From Dysgonamonadaceae bacterium (GTDB lineage: Bacteria > Bacteroidota > Bacteroidia > Bacteroidales > Azobacteroidaceae): DNA of 64,000 nt. The stretch spans positions 40,865 through 104,864 of the forward strand of contig JAIRVZ010000061.1 of NCBI GenBank assembly GCA_031253625.1, in the 5' to 3' direction. Position 1 is the first letter of the stretch; each line of letters begins with the position of its first letter. Of this stretch, positions 35,278 through 43,320 are shown piece by piece. A program made the position numbers and the translations under genes. The notes under the pieces are model-generated. The model was not told where the DNA came from. It ran no database searches and saw nothing but the letters and a program-made list of their open reading frames with translations.

Positions 35278-36627
35278 ATGAAAAAAATATTAAAAATAGC
35301 AATCGGTCTATTGTTAGCGGGCAGCGTTTCCGCACAAGACCTCGACCAACCCCGCAATGAGATAGGCATTTCAGCCGCAGGCGGACTATCTACCCTGCAA
35401 TACGATTTGAGCGCAGGCAAGCACAAAAACGGTTTTGGCGGACAGGCGGGCGTGAGTTACACCTTTTTCTTTTCGCCAAATTGGGGAATAGGAACAGGCG
35501 CAGAAATCGCCCTTTATCAAGCAAAAACGAAACTGTTGAATTTCACAGACAGTTACAATGTGTTGGGCGCAACGGTAGCCGATAATTACACCTACTCGTT
35601 TGTAATCAACGAATATAGCGAGGCATTGCAGGCATTTTACATCAATATTCCGTTAATGCTGCAATACCAAACCAACGGCAAGCACAAGTTTTTCGCCGCT
35701 TTGGGTGGTAAAATCGGTTTTCCGATACAGGCAAGCGCCGAAACAGGCGATTACAGCGTTAGCACACAGGGCTATTTCCCCGCCGAAGGTCGCACTTATG
35801 ACGACCTGCCGCAGTTCGGTTTCGGCACATACAACTACGCAGGCAAAAAAACCGATTTGGATTTCAACCTTAACCTAATGGCATCTGCCGAATTGGGCGT
35901 AAAATGGAAAATCGGCAGCCGAAACGCACTTTACACAGGCATCTATGCCGATTATGGATTTAACAATTTGCAGAAAACAAATGACAAAACCTTTGTACAA
36001 AGCGCACAGTCGGCAGAAAATCCGCAAATGTCGCCAATGGTAGAAGCGCAATTTACCGACAAAATCACGCCGTTGGCAGTCGGTTTGAAAATCCGCTTTG
36101 CTTTCGGCACAGGTAAAAACTTCCAAAAACAAGCGCGAATAGTGGAAGAAGTAGTAGTTGTCGAAGATGTAGTAGAAATTTTGCCGCCGCCTGTGGTTGT
36201 TGCAGAAGAAAACATCACCGCCGCCGAAGCCGCCCGCCTCGCAACTCAAAAAGCCGCACAGGAAGAGGCAACCCGCAAGCAAGCAACAAACAACATTCAG
36301 CAACCGATAGAAAATTACGCTTTATCGGCAACCGAACTAACCGCTACCCAAAAGCAGGAATTAGACAAAAAAATTGTCATTTTGCAGCAATATCCCGAAA
36401 TGGAAGCATTCATTTACGGGCACACCTGCAACATTGGCAGCAATGCAATAAATGAAAAAATAGGCTTGCAACGCGCCGAAAATGCCAAAGCCTATATGAT
36501 TTCAAAAGGCATTGCCGAAAGTCGCATTATAGGCATCGGCTCAAAGCGCGACACCGAGCCGCTCGTACCAAACACAAGCGAAGAAAACCGCAGAAAGAAT
36601 AGGCGGGTAGAAATTATAGTACAATAA
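35278..36627 (+). CDS. OmpA-family outer-membrane protein
   Basis: A 449-residue protein. Signal peptide 1-19 (LLLAGSVSAQ), an N-terminal beta-barrel (about 20-280; alternating strands ending RFAFGTG), an Ala-rich linker (about 305-335; EAARLATQKAAQEEATRK), and a C-terminal OmpA peptidoglycan-binding domain (about 350-449; IYGHTCNIGSNAINEKIGLQRA, EENRRKNRRVEI). The barrel would sit in the outer membrane while OmpA tethers murein. It lies 8 nt after the giant adhesin and shares its higher GC, so the two were probably acquired and act together, perhaps as surface anchor and adhesin. That partnership is inferred. Confidence 0.9.
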   Translation: MKKILKIAIGLLLAGSVSAQDLDQPRNEIGISAAGGLSTLQYDLSAGKHKNGFGGQAGVSYTFFFSPNWGIGTGAEIALYQAKTKLLNFTDSYNVLGATVADNYTYSFVINEYSEALQAFYINIPLMLQYQTNGKHKFFAALGGKIGFPIQASAETGDYSVSTQGYFPAEGRTYDDLPQFGFGTYNYAGKKTDLDFNLNLMASAELGVKWKIGSRNALYTGIYADYGFNNLQKTNDKTFVQSAQSAENPQMSPMVEAQFTDKITPLAVGLKIRFAFGTGKNFQKQARIVEEVVVVEDVVEILPPPVVVAEENITAAEAARLATQKAAQEEATRKQATNNIQQPIENYALSATELTATQKQELDKKIVILQQYPEMEAFIYGHTCNIGSNAINEKIGLQRAENAKAYMISKGIAESRIIGIGSKRDTEPLVPNTSEENRRKNRRVEIIVQ

Positions 36628-36659
36628 AATATACAAATCCTCACACATTCCTTAATCAT

Positions 36660-36685
36660 CCTTACACAAAAAATTATGTGTAAGG
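36660..36685. terminator. Bidirectional hairpin between convergent genes
   Basis: CCTTACACA (36660-36668) and TGTGTAAGG (36677-36685) form a perfect 9-bp stem with an 8-nt AT loop between the OmpA gene stop and the end of the convergent peptidase gene. Confidence 0.65.
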
Positions 36686-36687
36686 GT

Positions 36688-38472
36688 TTAAAAAATATCG
36701 GTTTTTTCTTTCAGCCAAGCTTTTTCTCCTTCATTCAAAAGTGGAGATAGTTTTTCGTAAACTGCCGAATGATATTGGTTCAGCCATTCGATTTCGTTGT
36801 CGGATAACAAATCTCTTTTGATGGGCTTTTTGTCGATTGGGCAAAGCGTCAGGGTTTCAAATTGATAGAACGAGCCAAAATCTGTTTTTTCGGCAGGCGT
36901 GGTCAATATCAGATTTTCGATGCGAATGCCGTATTCTCCGGCTCGATACAGCCCCGGTTCGTTAGAGCAAATCATTCCCAGTTGTAATGGAGTAGGGTGG
37001 AGATCCATCCGGATGCTTTGAGGTCCTTCGTGAACGTTCAGAAAATGGCCGATTCCGTGTCCGGTGCCGTGAAGATAATTTAAGCCTCTGTCCCATAAAG
37101 CTTTTCTTGCTAAAATATCTAATTGGCATCCTTTTGTCCCTTGAGGGAACTGAGCCAAAGACAAGGCGATATGTCCTTTTAAAACCAGCGTATAATCGAT
37201 ACACATTTGTTCGGAAAGTTCGCCAACCGCAATGGTGCGGGTAATATCTGTGGTTCCGTCAAAATACTGCGCTCCGGAATCAATCAGTAACAAACCTTTC
37301 TTTTCGATGGTAGCATTACTTTCTTCGGTTGCTCCGTAGTGAACGATAGCACCATGTCCGCCATATCCTGCGATGGTTTCAAAACTTTCTCCGAAATACA
37401 ACGCCTGTTCCGAACGAAAATGTTTTAATTGCCGGCTGATGTCTAATTCAGTAACTTTTTCGTTTGCTGATAAAGCGTTTTCGAGCCACATATAAAATTT
37501 GATCAAAGCAACACCGTCTTTTTTGAGCGCGTTTTTGAATCCGGCTATTTCGGTTTCGTTTTTAACGGCTTTCAGCATATCCACCGGATGGACAGCAATT
37601 TCTTTTACTGTTCCGGAAATACTATTGTAGAGAGAATAATTAATCTTTGCCGGATTAACCAATACTTTTTGTTCGGCAGGAATTTTTTTGACGTAATCAA
37701 AAACTTTTGTGTAATCTGCAAGTATTACATTTTGACTTTTCAAATAATCGACAACTTCTGTCGTCAGTTTTTCAGGATTAACAAAAAGAACTGCTTCTGT
37801 TGGAGATATAACGGCATAACAAACGGCTACCGGATTATAATCTACATCATTCCCTCTAATGTTAAACAACCAGGCGATGGCATCTAAAGAGGCCAATACC
37901 GTAGATTCGGCTCCTACTGTTCGAGTTTCTTTTAATACATTGTCGATTTTTTCCCGTGCAGAAACTCCTGAAAATTTTTCGGGAAGGATAAATATTTTAT
38001 CGGAAGGTATTTCAGGACGATTACTCCAAATTAAATCGAAAGGCTTGAAGGTAGTATCTAACTTGATGTTGTTATCTTCAAAAAATGCTTTCAAAAGTTG
38101 CACTTCAGAGGCGGCATAAACATCTCCGTCGATACCGACACATCTTTTAGCCGAAAGTTCCGATACGAGCCAATCTTTCAAGCTTGGAGTTTCGGGCAAT
38201 CCGTCTTTGAACAAGTTGATGCCGGAATCTTTCAATTGAGATTCGGCTTGCAGAAAATATCGAGAATCAGTCCATAATCCGGCTTTGTCGGCTGTTACGA
38301 CAACGGTTCCGGCCGAACCCGTAAATCCGGATAGCCAAGCCCTTGATTTCCAATGTGCTGCGGGATATTCACTGATATGCGGGTCTGAACTGGGAACGAT
38401 AAAAGCATCGATTCCTTTTTCTGTCATTAACTCTCTTAGTCGTGTAATTTTTTCTGAAACTTTCATTTTCAA
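36688..38472 (-). CDS. Xaa-Pro aminopeptidase (M24B, aminopeptidase P-like)
   Basis: A 594-residue protein of the long eukaryote-like APP class. Two creatinase-N domains (about 1-310) precede an M24 catalytic domain (about 320-530). Metal ligands are visible in LIDSGAQYFDGTTDITRT (two Asp), GTGHGIGHFLNVHEGP (His), NEPGLYRAGEYGIRIEN (Glu). An M24 C-terminal segment follows (LCPIDKKPIKRDLLSDNE). It removes N-terminal residues preceding proline. MKMKV offers two starts six nt apart. A TACATTTG element lies on the minus strand at 38498-38491. Confidence 0.94.
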   Translation of the reverse strand: MKMKVSEKITRLRELMTEKGIDAFIVPSSDPHISEYPAAHWKSRAWLSGFTGSAGTVVVTADKAGLWTDSRYFLQAESQLKDSGINLFKDGLPETPSLKDWLVSELSAKRCVGIDGDVYAASEVQLLKAFFEDNNIKLDTTFKPFDLIWSNRPEIPSDKIFILPEKFSGVSAREKIDNVLKETRTVGAESTVLASLDAIAWLFNIRGNDVDYNPVAVCYAVISPTEAVLFVNPEKLTTEVVDYLKSQNVILADYTKVFDYVKKIPAEQKVLVNPAKINYSLYNSISGTVKEIAVHPVDMLKAVKNETEIAGFKNALKKDGVALIKFYMWLENALSANEKVTELDISRQLKHFRSEQALYFGESFETIAGYGGHGAIVHYGATEESNATIEKKGLLLIDSGAQYFDGTTDITRTIAVGELSEQMCIDYTLVLKGHIALSLAQFPQGTKGCQLDILARKALWDRGLNYLHGTGHGIGHFLNVHEGPQSIRMDLHPTPLQLGMICSNEPGLYRAGEYGIRIENLILTTPAEKTDFGSFYQFETLTLCPIDKKPIKRDLLSDNEIEWLNQYHSAVYEKLSPLLNEGEKAWLKEKTDIF

Positions 38473-38490
38473 TATATTTAGTATAGATTA

Positions 38491-38498
38491 CAAATGTA
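38491..38498 (-). promoter_or_regulatory. -7 element of aminopeptidase P gene
   Basis: Minus-strand TACATTTG, 19 nt upstream of the ATG at 38472. Confidence 0.6.
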
Positions 38499-38633
38499 CA
38501 TAGAAAACTGATATTGAGGCTGCTTTTTTTATTTATTTTGGCAAAACGAAGTCCTCAATCGGCATTTTCCACACATCTATAATTTTTTCCCCGACTTTCA
38601 AGGCACAAAACTTAAATTTCAATTAAAATATCG

Positions 38634-38641
38634 TATATTTG
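38634..38641 (+). promoter_or_regulatory. -7 element of the antitoxin gene
   Basis: TATATTTG, 17 nt upstream of the ATG at 38658; a TTTC at 38617-38620 could serve as a weak -33. Confidence 0.6.
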
Positions 38642-38657
38642 CAATAAACTTTCAAAT

Positions 38658-38849
38658 ATGATGAAGACAACAATAGATAAAACAAAAGAAGAAAAAATCA
38701 ATTGGTTGTTCCCTGATGAAAATCAAGCGGATATAGATATTACGATAGAAGATTTTCGTCAAATGGTACGAGAAGCGGAAAAAGACGAAGGAATAAGTTT
38801 GCCGGCTTATAAAGAGAAAATGAATGTATGGTGGCAAAATCATTTGTAA
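38658..38849 (+). CDS. Putative antitoxin of a ParE-type module
   Basis: A 63-residue protein, acidic, with ITIEDFRQMVREAEKDEGIS in the middle and a C-terminal KEKMNVWWQNHL. No signal or membrane segment. It starts 17 nt after a good -7 element, and its 3' end overlaps by 22 nt the start of a frame that encodes a broken ParE-like toxin. The size, charge and overlap fit a type II antitoxin, which would bind toxin and autoregulate the promoter. No DNA-binding motif is obvious, so the call rests mainly on context. Confidence 0.6.
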   Translation: MMKTTIDKTKEEKINWLFPDENQADIDITIEDFRQMVREAEKDEGISLPAYKEKMNVWWQNHL

Positions 38850-39010
38850 ATTCTCAAAAAAATGTTGTAAAAAAAGTAGTAATTTAGCCGCAATTTGATA
38901 TTCAAATGGCTAATATTTTAGAATTTGGGATTGAGCAATTTGGCGCAAGAATAGCGTATGATTTTTATAAGAATGTGATGAGTATAAGTATGTTATTTTA
39001 TAATAACTAA
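38828..39010 (+). pseudogene. Decayed ParE/RelE-family toxin
   Basis: The frame from ATG 38828 reads MVAKSFVNSQKNVVKKVVI, then TAG at 38885-38887, then continues in frame PQFDIQMANILEFGIEQFGA, RIAYDFYKNV, and stops at 39008-39010. The part after the TAG has the pattern of the first helices of ParE toxins (D.xANILEYGI..FG...A..F). A TAG in place of a Ser codon (TCG or similar), and loss of the C-terminal half (normal length about 95-100 residues), both disable it. The 60 codons that remain would not make a working toxin. Confidence 0.7.
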
Positions 39011-39018
39011 TCCCATAC

Positions 39019-39048
39019 TTTGCCAATTATTAATAAAACATACCTTTG
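39019..39048 (+). promoter_or_regulatory. Promoter of TPR lipoprotein gene
   Basis: TTTG (39019-39022), 18-nt spacer, TACCTTTG (39041-39048), 38 nt before the ATG at 39087; it overlaps the end of the toxin remnant. Confidence 0.8.
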
Positions 39049-39086
39049 TAAGCAAATTTTAATTTCAAATAAACACAAATAAATTT

Positions 39087-40778
39087 ATGAACAAAAAGTT
39101 TTTGATGCCGGTATTTATATTGGCGATTGTAGCGATGTTTTCGGCTTGCTCTTCAGGATTAAAGCCATTGGCTTCGAGTTATATTAAAGCCACTCCTCAA
39201 CCGTTAGAGGTTGTGGCAGGAAAGGTGCCTGTAACCATTGATGCAACTTTCCCGGAAGGATGGTTCAATAAAAATGCGTCTATTGCCATTGTGCCCGTAT
39301 TGAGATATAACGGTGGAGAAGCTTGGGGAACAACATATAATTTCCAAGGAGAAAAAGTTGCCGGAAACGGACGGGTCGTTCCTCAAAAAAACGGTGCTAA
39401 TGTTACGATGACTTCTACTTTCGACTATACGCCTTCGATGGCTCAATCGGAACTTTATCTTACATTCCAAGCTACCGTAGGCCGTAGAACCGTAAATCTT
39501 CCCGACGTGAAAATCGGAGATGGCGTTTTGGCAACTTCCACTTTAGCATACGCAGGATTCGAAAATCCGGCTGTTTCGGTGGATGCTTTCCAACGCATTA
39601 TTAAAGAAAAATATGAGGCCGACATTATGTTCATCATTCAACAAGCCGAATTGCGTTCAAGCGAATTGAAAAAAGAAGAAATTGAAGAGTGGAAAGGTGT
39701 TGTTGAAAATGTAAATATGACTCCTAACCAAAGTGTAAGCGTAGAAATTTCTGCTTATGCGTCGCCCGACGGTGGTTTTGAATTGAACGACAGATTGGCC
39801 GCACAACGCGAAAAAAATACGAATCAGTACCTGAATAAAGAATTGAAAAGAATGCAAGCCGATGCTCCTATCAGTGCTCGTTATACAGCTCAAGACTGGG
39901 AAGGTTTCAGACAATTGGTTGAAAAATCAAATATTCAGGATAAAAATATCATCTTGAGTGTGCTTTCTTCTTATTCTGATCCGGAAGAAAGAGAAAGACA
40001 AATCAGAAATATTTCATCTATATTCTCTGTATTGGCAGACGAAATTCTACCGCAATTAAGACGTTCGAGATTAACTGCCAATGTTGAAATTATCGGCAAG
40101 AGTGATGCTGAAATCAGTCGGTTGGCATCTTCTAATCCGAGGGCACTTTCTTTGGAAGAATTGCTTTATGCTGCTACTTTAGCTAATACTGTCGATGCAA
40201 GAACAGCCATTTACAACACCATCATCCAAATTTATCCGAAAGATTACCGTGCATACAATAACTTAGGTACTATCGCATTTGAAAGCGGCAATTATATAGA
40301 TGCTGAAAAGTTTTTTACTTTTGCTCAGAACTTAACAGGAGGAAAATCTCCTGAAGTAAACTACAACTTTGCCTTGATGGCTTTGAAAGCCGGAGACCAA
40401 CAAAGTGCACAACAATTTTTGGGTAATGCGGCAGGCGTTCCCGAATTAAACAACGCTTTGGGTTTATTGGCATTGAAAAATGGAGATTTCAATAAAGCGG
40501 CAAGTTTATTGTCGGGAACAAATAATGCTGCTTTAGCGCAAATAATGACTAAAAACTACAGCGGAGCAATGAATACGCTGAATGGTATTCAAACCCCCGA
40601 TGCCACAACTTTTTATCTGAAAGCTATTGTTGGTGCCAGAACAAACAATATCAACAATGTTGTTACTTATTTGCAGGAGGCTATTTCGAAAGACAGGTCT
40701 ATGGCTGATAAAGCGATTAAAGACTTGGAATTTGCGAAATATATTACTAATCCGCAATTTTTGAATGTGGTAAGATAA
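39087..40778 (+). CDS. TPR-containing lipoprotein with OmpA-like segment
   Basis: A 563-residue lipoprotein (lipobox VAMFSACSS, Cys about residue 21). Residues about 30-165 form a beta-rich domain. Residues about 210-330 have an OmpA-like pattern (VEISAYASPDGGFELNDRLA followed by AQREKNTNQYL), seemingly interrupted relative to classical OmpA. TPR helices occupy about 380-545 (DYRAYNNLGTIAFESGNYI, DAEKFF). Similar Bacteroidales lipoproteins are abundant envelope components. It probably sits in the outer membrane facing the periplasm. Function not established. Confidence 0.8.
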   Translation: MNKKFLMPVFILAIVAMFSACSSGLKPLASSYIKATPQPLEVVAGKVPVTIDATFPEGWFNKNASIAIVPVLRYNGGEAWGTTYNFQGEKVAGNGRVVPQKNGANVTMTSTFDYTPSMAQSELYLTFQATVGRRTVNLPDVKIGDGVLATSTLAYAGFENPAVSVDAFQRIIKEKYEADIMFIIQQAELRSSELKKEEIEEWKGVVENVNMTPNQSVSVEISAYASPDGGFELNDRLAAQREKNTNQYLNKELKRMQADAPISARYTAQDWEGFRQLVEKSNIQDKNIILSVLSSYSDPEERERQIRNISSIFSVLADEILPQLRRSRLTANVEIIGKSDAEISRLASSNPRALSLEELLYAATLANTVDARTAIYNTIIQIYPKDYRAYNNLGTIAFESGNYIDAEKFFTFAQNLTGGKSPEVNYNFALMALKAGDQQSAQQFLGNAAGVPELNNALGLLALKNGDFNKAASLLSGTNNAALAQIMTKNYSGAMNTLNGIQTPDATTFYLKAIVGARTNNINNVVTYLQEAISKDRSMADKAIKDLEFAKYITNPQFLNVVR

Positions 40779-40790
40779 AGGTGTATTTTT

Positions 40791-40888
40791 GAACGCAGAT
40801 GACGCGGATAACGCGGATTTTCGCAGATAATAAACAAATAGAAATTATAAATCTGCGAAAATCCGCGTTATCCGCGTCATCTGCGTTC
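40791..40888. repeat. Perfect 38-bp inverted repeat between convergent genes
   Basis: Arms 40791-40828 and 40851-40888 are exact reverse complements over 38 bp, separated by 22 AT-rich nt. The arm contains internal repeats of GACGCGGAT/AACGCGGAT. It is much richer in GC than the surroundings. It lies between the stops of the TPR lipoprotein gene and the convergent lipoprotein gene, so RNA from either side forms a very stable hairpin, though without a T-run. Confidence 0.93.
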
Positions 40889-40890
40889 TT

Positions 40891-41940
40891 TTAAAATACG
40901 TTTTCGTAATTTTCAGTACTTATTTTTGATAAACTGCCTTGTTTGGTCGATAATTTTCCTTTTAAATCGTATACTTGACCATCGATATTGACTTTAACAC
41001 CAATCATGTCGTCAAATTCATAAATTTCGTAAACTACATTTCGATTGGAAAATGTAAGTGTTTTTCCTTGAGAGGTTGTTTCGAGTTTGAAATTTTCTCT
41101 GTTTGATTCCTTAACATCGTAGTAATAATCAAATTCTGAGGTTTCGTCTACCTTTAATAAGACATAATTAAGAACATTACTACTTGTCATGGGAAAAACA
41201 AAAACCTTTTTGCCGTTTTCTAACGAGAATGTCAGGATTGCATCTATTGAGGAAACATCAATCTCTCTTGTTGTAGTTTCAATCGTTTTTCCGTTCTTTC
41301 TTTCTGTTACAGTAGTAATTTCATACGGAAAATTAAATGCGTCAACGACTGCCGTATAGATTTCAACGGGACTATTATTTTCTACAACAAATCGAGAAAA
41401 TTGGTGCCAGCAACATCCGCTTTTGGTCATGGTGTTAATTACTTTTTCATTTGCATCGTAGTCGAACATGCCGCAATAATCATGTGCTAGACGGGTAAAA
41501 TCTTCGTTGAAGTTAAAATTACCTTTGTCATCGCCTAAATAAATCGAAAAAGACGGTCCGCCATAACAGCTTTCCTGCCCATCCATAATGGCGAAATCTT
41601 TTATTCCGTCGAAATTAAAATCGTCGTAAATAATAACGCTTTGTTCTCCGTAAGGCAATTCTTGTATGTTGGCTTTTACTTCTCCGTCGTGCAGTTCGAA
41701 ATATAATTGTTCTACCTCGACTCTGATTATTTCTTCGTTGTTGGATTCCCTGTAAATAGCAATCCAACCGGGAGAAAAGGTTTCTTCGCTGTCTTCGACA
41801 TAAAGTTTACCATAGTACTCATTTGAAAACCCTTTGATGATAAAAGTGTTTTGTTGTTCGGAACCTGCATCTTCTGATTTTTTCACCTTACACGAAAAAA
41901 AGACAAGGCTCAATAATAAAATAACAGTGATCTTTTGCAT
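40891..41940 (-). CDS. Lipoprotein of unknown function with FG-GAP-like calcium segment
   Basis: A 349-residue lipoprotein (lipobox LVFFSC, Cys about residue 17, then KVKKSEDAG). A segment at about 105-165 reads DDFNFDGIKDFAIMDG and YLGDDKGNFNFNEDF, resembling a single FG-GAP/EF-like calcium loop, then FDYDANEKVINTMTKSGCCW, a pattern like XAC2610-related proteins. Paired cysteines (CC in SGCCWH) may form disulfides in the periplasm. It is 4 nt downstream of the rhomboid gene on the same strand. Confidence 0.7.
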   Translation of the reverse strand: MQKITVILLLSLVFFSCKVKKSEDAGSEQQNTFIIKGFSNEYYGKLYVEDSEETFSPGWIAIYRESNNEEIIRVEVEQLYFELHDGEVKANIQELPYGEQSVIIYDDFNFDGIKDFAIMDGQESCYGGPSFSIYLGDDKGNFNFNEDFTRLAHDYCGMFDYDANEKVINTMTKSGCCWHQFSRFVVENNSPVEIYTAVVDAFNFPYEITTVTERKNGKTIETTTREIDVSSIDAILTFSLENGKKVFVFPMTSSNVLNYVLLKVDETSEFDYYYDVKESNRENFKLETTSQGKTLTFSNRNVVYEIYEFDDMIGVKVNIDGQVYDLKGKLSTKQGSLSKISTENYENVF

Positions 41941-41944
41941 AATT

Positions 41945-42574
41945 TTAAAATGTTGGGTGAGTTAATTGATGAATAAAATATTGCCATAATGAAGGTTCCA
42001 ACAACAACGGATATATAAATCCGAAAATGGAACCGTAAAAATGAGCGTCGTGATTAATATTGTCATTTCCTCCTTGTTTGGACATATAACTGCAATAAAG
42101 CAGATAAAGTACTCCGAAAACGATACCCGGACAGGGCAGGAAGAAAACATAAATCAAACTCCACGGATTAAAAAATATAGCTGCAAAAATCACAGCAGAG
42201 ACACCTCCGGAAGCCCCTAAGCTTAAATAATTGGGATTGTTTCTTTTCTTCAAATCGGGAATAGAAGAAAAAATAATTGCACCGAAATACATCAGGTAAA
42301 ATTGTGCCTGAGGCATGTCGGTTACCTGTGAAAAATAATTCCCCACTGCGACACCAAACGACCATAATGCAATCATGTTAAAAATCAGATGCGTCCAGTT
42401 GGCGTGGATAAAAGCATGAGTAATGATGCGCCACCATTGCTTTTTATGAACAACAGCATAAGGCGACATGATTAGTTTTTCTACTATTTGTCGGTCGTTG
42501 AATGCCCAAATAGTGATTGCGACAGTAATGAGGGTTAAAATAGTTGCCGGAGACATTGTTTCAATAAAATTCAT
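41945..42574 (-). CDS. Rhomboid-family intramembrane serine protease
   Basis: A 209-residue, six-helix membrane protein. The catalytic Ser is in LGASGGVSAVIFA (about residue 123) and the His in HDAHFYGSIFGF (about residue 176-185), with the family's HTWTHLIFNM-like AFIHANWTHLIFNMIALWSFG in helix 2. Rhomboids cut single-pass membrane proteins within the bilayer. Substrate unknown. It is 1 nt from the higA stop upstream and may be transcribed with the lipoprotein gene downstream. Confidence 0.93.
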   Translation of the reverse strand: MNFIETMSPATILTLITVAITIWAFNDRQIVEKLIMSPYAVVHKKQWWRIITHAFIHANWTHLIFNMIALWSFGVAVGNYFSQVTDMPQAQFYLMYFGAIIFSSIPDLKKRNNPNYLSLGASGGVSAVIFAAIFFNPWSLIYVFFLPCPGIVFGVLYLLYCSYMSKQGGNDNINHDAHFYGSIFGFIYPLLLEPSLWQYFIHQLTHPTF

Positions 42575-42575
42575 T

Positions 42576-42902
42576 TCAGATGTGTTTAAGTTCGATTGTT
42601 AATCCCAAAGCTTCCATTATCCTATAAAACGTGGAAATTTTCGGTTCTGTTTTTCCCGATTCTAATCGAGAAATATAAGATTTATCTGCTCCTATCTTTT
42701 CAGCCAATTGCCCTTGGGTTAATTTGGCTTCGCGGCGTTTGTCTTCAATGATTTGCCCATAATAATAGGCATAAGCTTCTTGAGTAAATTTTTCATGAGA
42801 TTTTGTTCCCGGTTTTCCATACTTTTCATCTAACAAGTCATTGAAAGTAGGGAGTTTATTGACTTTATCCCAGTTTATTTTAGTTCTATCAATCTTTTCC
42901 AT
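42576..42902 (-). CDS. higA: HigA-type XRE antitoxin
   Basis: A 108-residue protein. A C-terminal XRE helix-turn-helix (about 53-105) reads KLTQGQLAEKIGADKSYISR, then LESGKTEPKISTFYRI. The longer N-terminal part wraps the toxin in related HigBA systems. Its start overlaps the 3' end of the toxin gene by 14 nt; the toxin-first order is the hallmark of higBA. A perfect 12-bp inverted repeat in the operon promoter (43255-43282) is a likely HigA operator. Confidence 0.9.
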   Translation of the reverse strand: MEKIDRTKINWDKVNKLPTFNDLLDEKYGKPGTKSHEKFTQEAYAYYYGQIIEDKRREAKLTQGQLAEKIGADKSYISRLESGKTEPKISTFYRIMEALGLTIELKHI

Positions 42903-43233
42903 ATTGTTCTTCTATTATTATTTTTTTGGCTACAGCTATTTTATTTGAATAATCACTTGTCGACTTTTTTATAAATCCATTCAATAATAAAATTTTGTTA
43001 GCATTGGTAATATTTTCATTATCCATTGCAAAAATAATTGTTCGATATTCATTATCTGTAGAAATTCTCATTTCATAAAACTCCGTATTTACTAATTTTT
43101 TTACGAATTTAGCAGATACAATTTCTTTATCTCGTAGAATTTTCACAATGTAATCAACTTTCTTTTTTGTTCTGGCATTCAATGATTTATAAAAATCTTG
43201 AAAAGCTTTGGTCTGAATTATTATTCTTTCCAT
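42889..43233 (-). CDS. higB: HigB/RelE-type mRNA interferase toxin
   Basis: A 114-residue protein using ATG at 43233 (MERIIIQTKAFQDFYKSL). An in-frame ATG at 43248 lies within the -7 element and is rejected. The RelE fold pattern is present: helices to about residue 50, then FYEMRISTDNEYRTIIFAMD, NKILLLNGFIKKS. Such toxins cut mRNA on the ribosome. It is the first gene of a two-gene operon with higA. The 5' leader would be only about 8 nt. Confidence 0.9.
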   Translation of the reverse strand: MERIIIQTKAFQDFYKSLNARTKKKVDYIVKILRDKEIVSAKFVKKLVNTEFYEMRISTDNEYRTIIFAMDNENITNANKILLLNGFIKKSTSDYSNKIAVAKKIIIEEQYGKD

Positions 43234-43245
43234 AAGATTATTTGG

Positions 43246-43282
43246 CAAAGTTAAGAAAAGTTGTATTGCGATACAACTTTTC
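43246..43282 (-). promoter_or_regulatory. higBA promoter with overlapping operator
   Basis: On the minus strand TTG (43276-43274), a 20-nt spacer and TAACTTTG (43253-43246) form the promoter. A perfect 12-bp inverted repeat (43255-43266 and 43271-43282, centre TGCG) fills the spacer, so bound HigA would block RNA polymerase. Confidence 0.85.
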
Positions 43283-43320
43283 AGGTTAAATATTTTTAAA
43301 AAACGTTGTTTTTCGAAAGA

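Noticed and set aside
43234..43248. Upstream start (MPNNL) of the HigB toxin
   Set aside because: It lies in the -7 element of the promoter; ATG 43233 fits the family.
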